Under the pieces are notes generated by a model. That model saw only the letters and a program-made list of their open reading frames with translations. It ran no database searches and was not told where the DNA came from. Below, piece after piece: positions 61,808 through 64,000 of a DNA stretch of 64,000 nt. Both the position numbers and the translations under genes were made by a program. Source of the stretch: Nocardioides immobilis (lineage in GTDB: Bacteria > Actinomycetota > Actinomycetes > Propionibacteriales > Nocardioidaceae). Where the stretch lies: positions 62,001-126,000 of the forward strand of contig NZ_QXGH01000011.1 of assembly GCF_003515065.1 (NCBI RefSeq), written 5' to 3'. The stretch's first letter is position 1, and the number at the start of each line of letters is the position of its first letter.

Positions 61808-63463
61808 TCACTCGACGGACATCAAGAGCGGGTAGCGCTCCTGGCCACCGTCGTACACCACGGCGTCGACATGGGGGTGGTGCTCCTCCACCCAGGCCGC
61901 CGCGCGATCGGCGACGTCGCCCGCCTCCTTGCCGCGGACCAGGGTCACCAGCTCGCCGCCGGACGCCAGCAGGCGCTCGAGTACGGCGACCGCGACCTCC
62001 TCGAGCTCGGAACCGATCACCACGAAGTCGCCCGCGATGACGCCGAGGACGTCGCCCTCCTGGCAGGGTCCGGCCGACGTCATCGCCTCCTTGACCGCGA
62101 TCGTGACCGCACCGTGCTTCACGTGCCGCGCGGTCGCGGTCATCTCGGTCACGTCCTGGTCGAAGGTCCGACCTGGCTCGTGCACGGCGATCGCGGCCAG
62201 TCCCTGGACCTGGGCCTCGGTGGGGATGACCGAGATCCGGAGTCCCTGCGCGGTGCCGTCGGACTCCGCCGTGCTCGCGGCGACGCGGGCGGCCCGGACC
62301 GAGTCGGGGTCGTTGGGCAGGATCACGATCTCCTGGGCGCCGCTCCCGGAGATGGCGTCGAGCAGCTGGCCGGTCGACGGCCGGCGACCGGGGCCGCCTT
62401 CGACGACCAGCGCGCCGGCGTCGGCGAAGAGGGCCGCCAGACCAGGACCTGCGGCCACGGCGATCACCGTGCGGCCCGCCGGCGCCGGACCCCGGTGACC
62501 GGGAGGCGCCTCGCCGGCGGCTGCCGCGACCTGCTCGGCGAAGTGCGTCACCCGGATCCGGTGAGGGCGACCGACGGCCAGGCCGGCCTCGATGGCGGCG
62601 CCGACGTCGTCGACGTGGACGTGGACGTTCCACAGCCCGTCGCCGCCGACGACCACGACCGAGTCGCCGAGCTCGCCCAGCCGGGCGCGCAGCGACGGGA
62701 TCTCGCCGTCCTGGGTGTCGAGGAGGTACATCACCTCGTACGCCGGCCCGTCGATGCTGAGGTCGCCCGCGCCGGCCGGCGCCAGCTGCGGCACCGGGAT
62801 CGCGTGCTGGCCGAGCGGCTGGGTCACCGGGACCGGGCGCTTGCCGGTGAGGACCGTCTCGGCGGCGTCGAGGATCACGCACACCCCGCGGCCACCGGCG
62901 TCGACCACGCCGGCACGGGCGAGGACCTCGAGCTGCTCGGGCGTGTGGCCGAGTGCCTCCCGGGCGGCGCCGGCGGCGGCGCGGATCACGTCATGGGTCC
63001 GGGCGGCCGGGTCCTTGACCGACTCCGCGGCGGCGTCGGCGGCCGCTCGGGCGACGGTGAGCATGGTGCCCTCGACCGGCTCCCCCACGGCCGCGTAGCT
63101 CGCCTCGGTCGCCCGCCGCAGCGCCTCTGCCATCACCTCGGCGTTGCGGTCGTCGTCGGTGGCCGACGAGATCCGGCGCGCGATCGCCCCCAGCATCTCG
63201 CTGAGGATCACGCCCGAGTTGCCCCGGGCCCCGAGCAGGGCGCCCCGGGAGAAGGCCGCCAGCGCGGCCCGCCTCGGAGCACCCGGAACCTCGCGGATCG
63301 CGTCCCGGGCGGCGGCGATCGTGAGGTACATGTTCGTGCCGGTGTCGCCGTCGGGCACCGGGTAGACGTTGAGGGCGTCGATCTCCTCGCGCGCCTCGGA
63401 CAAGGCGTCGACAGCGATGTCGACGAAGCGCAGCACGGTGCCGAGCTCGATGCCGCCTGCCAT
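61808..63463 (-). CDS. DAK2-domain protein (FakA/YloV-like)
   Basis: A 551-residue protein. The N-terminal DhaL/DAK2 domain carries the Mg-ATP motif YPVPDGDTGTNMYLTI (residues 33-48) and GALLGARGNSGVILSEML. A linker with a VHVHVDDVGAAIEAG strand follows, then a DegV-unlike C-terminal half (IVILPNDPDSVRAARV, YDGGQERYPLLMSVE). In firmicutes this architecture is FakA, a fatty-acid kinase working with DegV-type FakB; the role in actinobacteria is not established. ATG 63463 has a TAGATT box 6 nt upstream. Confidence 0.9.
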   Translation of the reverse strand: MAGGIELGTVLRFVDIAVDALSEAREEIDALNVYPVPDGDTGTNMYLTIAAARDAIREVPGAPRRAALAAFSRGALLGARGNSGVILSEMLGAIARRISSATDDDRNAEVMAEALRRATEASYAAVGEPVEGTMLTVARAAADAAAESVKDPAARTHDVIRAAAGAAREALGHTPEQLEVLARAGVVDAGGRGVCVILDAAETVLTGKRPVPVTQPLGQHAIPVPQLAPAGAGDLSIDGPAYEVMYLLDTQDGEIPSLRARLGELGDSVVVVGGDGLWNVHVHVDDVGAAIEAGLAVGRPHRIRVTHFAEQVAAAAGEAPPGHRGPAPAGRTVIAVAAGPGLAALFADAGALVVEGGPGRRPSTGQLLDAISGSGAQEIVILPNDPDSVRAARVAASTAESDGTAQGLRISVIPTEAQVQGLAAIAVHEPGRTFDQDVTEMTATARHVKHGAVTIAVKEAMTSAGPCQEGDVLGVIAGDFVVIGSELEEVAVAVLERLLASGGELVTLVRGKEAGDVADRAAAWVEEHHPHVDAVVYDGGQERYPLLMSVE

Positions 63464-63469
63464 GGGGTC

Positions 63470-63475
63470 AATCTA
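63470..63475 (-). promoter_or_regulatory. -10 box TAGATT, probable leaderless DAK2 gene start
   Basis: TAGATT on the minus strand is 6 nt before ATG 63463; it heads the DAK2-recG-rsmD-coaD run. Confidence 0.45.
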
Positions 63476-63513
63476 GAGGATGTGGCGATTTCGGACTGCC
63501 GCCGACATTCGGC

Positions 63514-63519
63514 TAATCT
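63514..63519 (+). promoter_or_regulatory. -10 box TAATCT for rpmB
   Basis: TAATCT, with TTCGGA at 63490-63495 as a possible -35 (18-bp spacer). The leader of about 65 nt ends with AGGAG (63577-63581), 7 nt before the rpmB GTG. Unlike its divergent neighbour, this transcript has a normal leader. Confidence 0.45.
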
Positions 63520-63588
63520 GATCCGGTTGCCCTCTCACCGGGGCACCCATGAACTTGAGTCAGAAAACCGATCTGTAGGAGCAAACCC

Positions 63589-63774
63589 GTGGCTGCCGTC
63601 TGCGACATCTGCGCGAAGAAGCCGGGCTTCGGCAACAACCGGCCCTGGTCGCGCAAGATCACCAAGCGACGCTTCAACCCGAACATCCAGCGCGTCCGCG
63701 CGGTTGTCAACGGCACCCCGAAGCGTCTGAACGTCTGCACCGGCTGCATCAAGGCCGGCAAGGTCACCCGCTAG
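63589..63774 (+). CDS. rpmB: 50S ribosomal protein L28
   Basis: A 61-residue ribosomal protein. AAVCDICAKKPGFGNN and LNVCTGCIKAGKVTR give two C-x2-C pairs, so this is the zinc-binding form. KITKRRFNPNIQRVR is the family core. GTG 63589, AGGAG 7 nt upstream. The stop is followed directly by a very long hairpin. Confidence 0.97.
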   Translation: MAAVCDICAKKPGFGNNRPWSRKITKRRFNPNIQRVRAVVNGTPKRLNVCTGCIKAGKVTR

Positions 63775-63775
63775 A

Positions 63776-63870
63776 GATCGAATCGGGCGAAATCCGAAAC
63801 GAAACGGGAGGAGTCCACGGCTTGGCCGTGGACTCCTCCCGTTTCGTTTCGGATTTCGCCCGATTCGATC
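63776..63870. terminator. 45-bp perfect hairpin between rpmB and thiL
   Basis: The left arm 63776-63820 and right arm 63826-63870 are exact reverse complements over 45 bp with a 5-nt loop (CTTGG; C and G could also pair). It begins 2 nt after the rpmB stop and ends 2 nt before the thiL stop. It would fold in RNA from either direction, so it can serve both convergent genes. Such arms are far longer than usual intrinsic terminators and there is no U-run. Confidence 0.8.
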
Positions 63871-63871
63871 C

Positions 63872-64000
63872 TCAGAAGTGGGTCCAGCCGGTGGGACCCT
63901 CGTACGGCGAGCCGTCGACCGTGACGCCCGGCCCGTCGGGCCCGGGATCGGCCACGGCACCGATCCGCACCCATCCCTCGGGCAGCGCGGTGCCGGCGGG
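63872..64000 (-). CDS. thiL: Thiamine-monophosphate kinase, C-terminal end
   Basis: The last 42 residues of a protein, running off the window edge. ALPEGWVRIGAVADPG, VTVDGSPYEG and GWTHF are the usual ending of actinobacterial ThiL, which phosphorylates thiamine monophosphate to the diphosphate. In many actinobacteria thiL lies close to rpmB, which supports this. The catalytic part is outside the window. Confidence 0.65.
   Translation of the reverse strand, partial: PAGTALPEGWVRIGAVADPGPDGPGVTVDGSPYEGPTGWTHF

Overview
The window is high-GC DNA (about 70% in the housekeeping parts) from an actinobacterium, most likely Nocardioides or a close relative. The gene order supports this. The right end reads smc, mutM, rnc, rpmF, yceD, coaD, rsmD, recG, a DAK2/FakA-like gene, rpmB and thiL; the left end reads ftsY, amt, glnB, glnD, ffh. 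Both are classic actinobacterial blocks. Many start codons lie 6-8 nt behind a TANNNT box, as expected for leaderless transcripts.

Layout. (1) Positions 1-8.0 kb: end of an ABC-F ATPase gene, a NYN-domain gene, ffh, glnD, glnB, amt, ftsY and a small membrane protein gene. (2) 8.1-50.2 kb: a surface-glycan island of about 42 kb lying between ftsY and smc, two genes that are neighbours or near-neighbours in other actinobacteria. (3) 50.1-64.0 kb: a thioesterase gene, smc, an MFS exporter gene, then the mutM-to-rpmB housekeeping block, closed by a 45-bp perfect inverted repeat and the end of thiL.

The island encodes nucleotide-sugar supply: rmlA, rmlB and an rmlC-rmlD fusion for dTDP-L-rhamnose, galE, a UDP-sulfoquinovose synthase-like gene and another SDR epimerase. 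It has at least eight glycosyltransferases. Four of the large proteins carry the same FDxxYY...HYxxxG repeats, and one ends in an RgpF (rhamnan synthesis F) domain. It also has four methyltransferase domains, one protein fusing a glycosyltransferase to two methyltransferase domains, a secreted GH16 hydrolase, seven intact sulfotransferase-like genes and three decayed ones. My reading (inference) is that it builds a rhamnose-containing surface glycan that is variably methylated and sulfated. No Wzx/Wzy, ABC exporter, ligase or PAPS-synthesis gene is visible here, so those must lie elsewhere.

Several structural oddities stand out: an in-frame palindromic insertion in mutM, an rnc gene without a canonical start codon, a tandem/inverted repeat between glnB and glnD, a 25-bp tandem repeat before the sulfoquinovose synthase-like gene, and a low-GC pocket at 33.5-36.5 kb containing sulfotransferase and methyltransferase genes.
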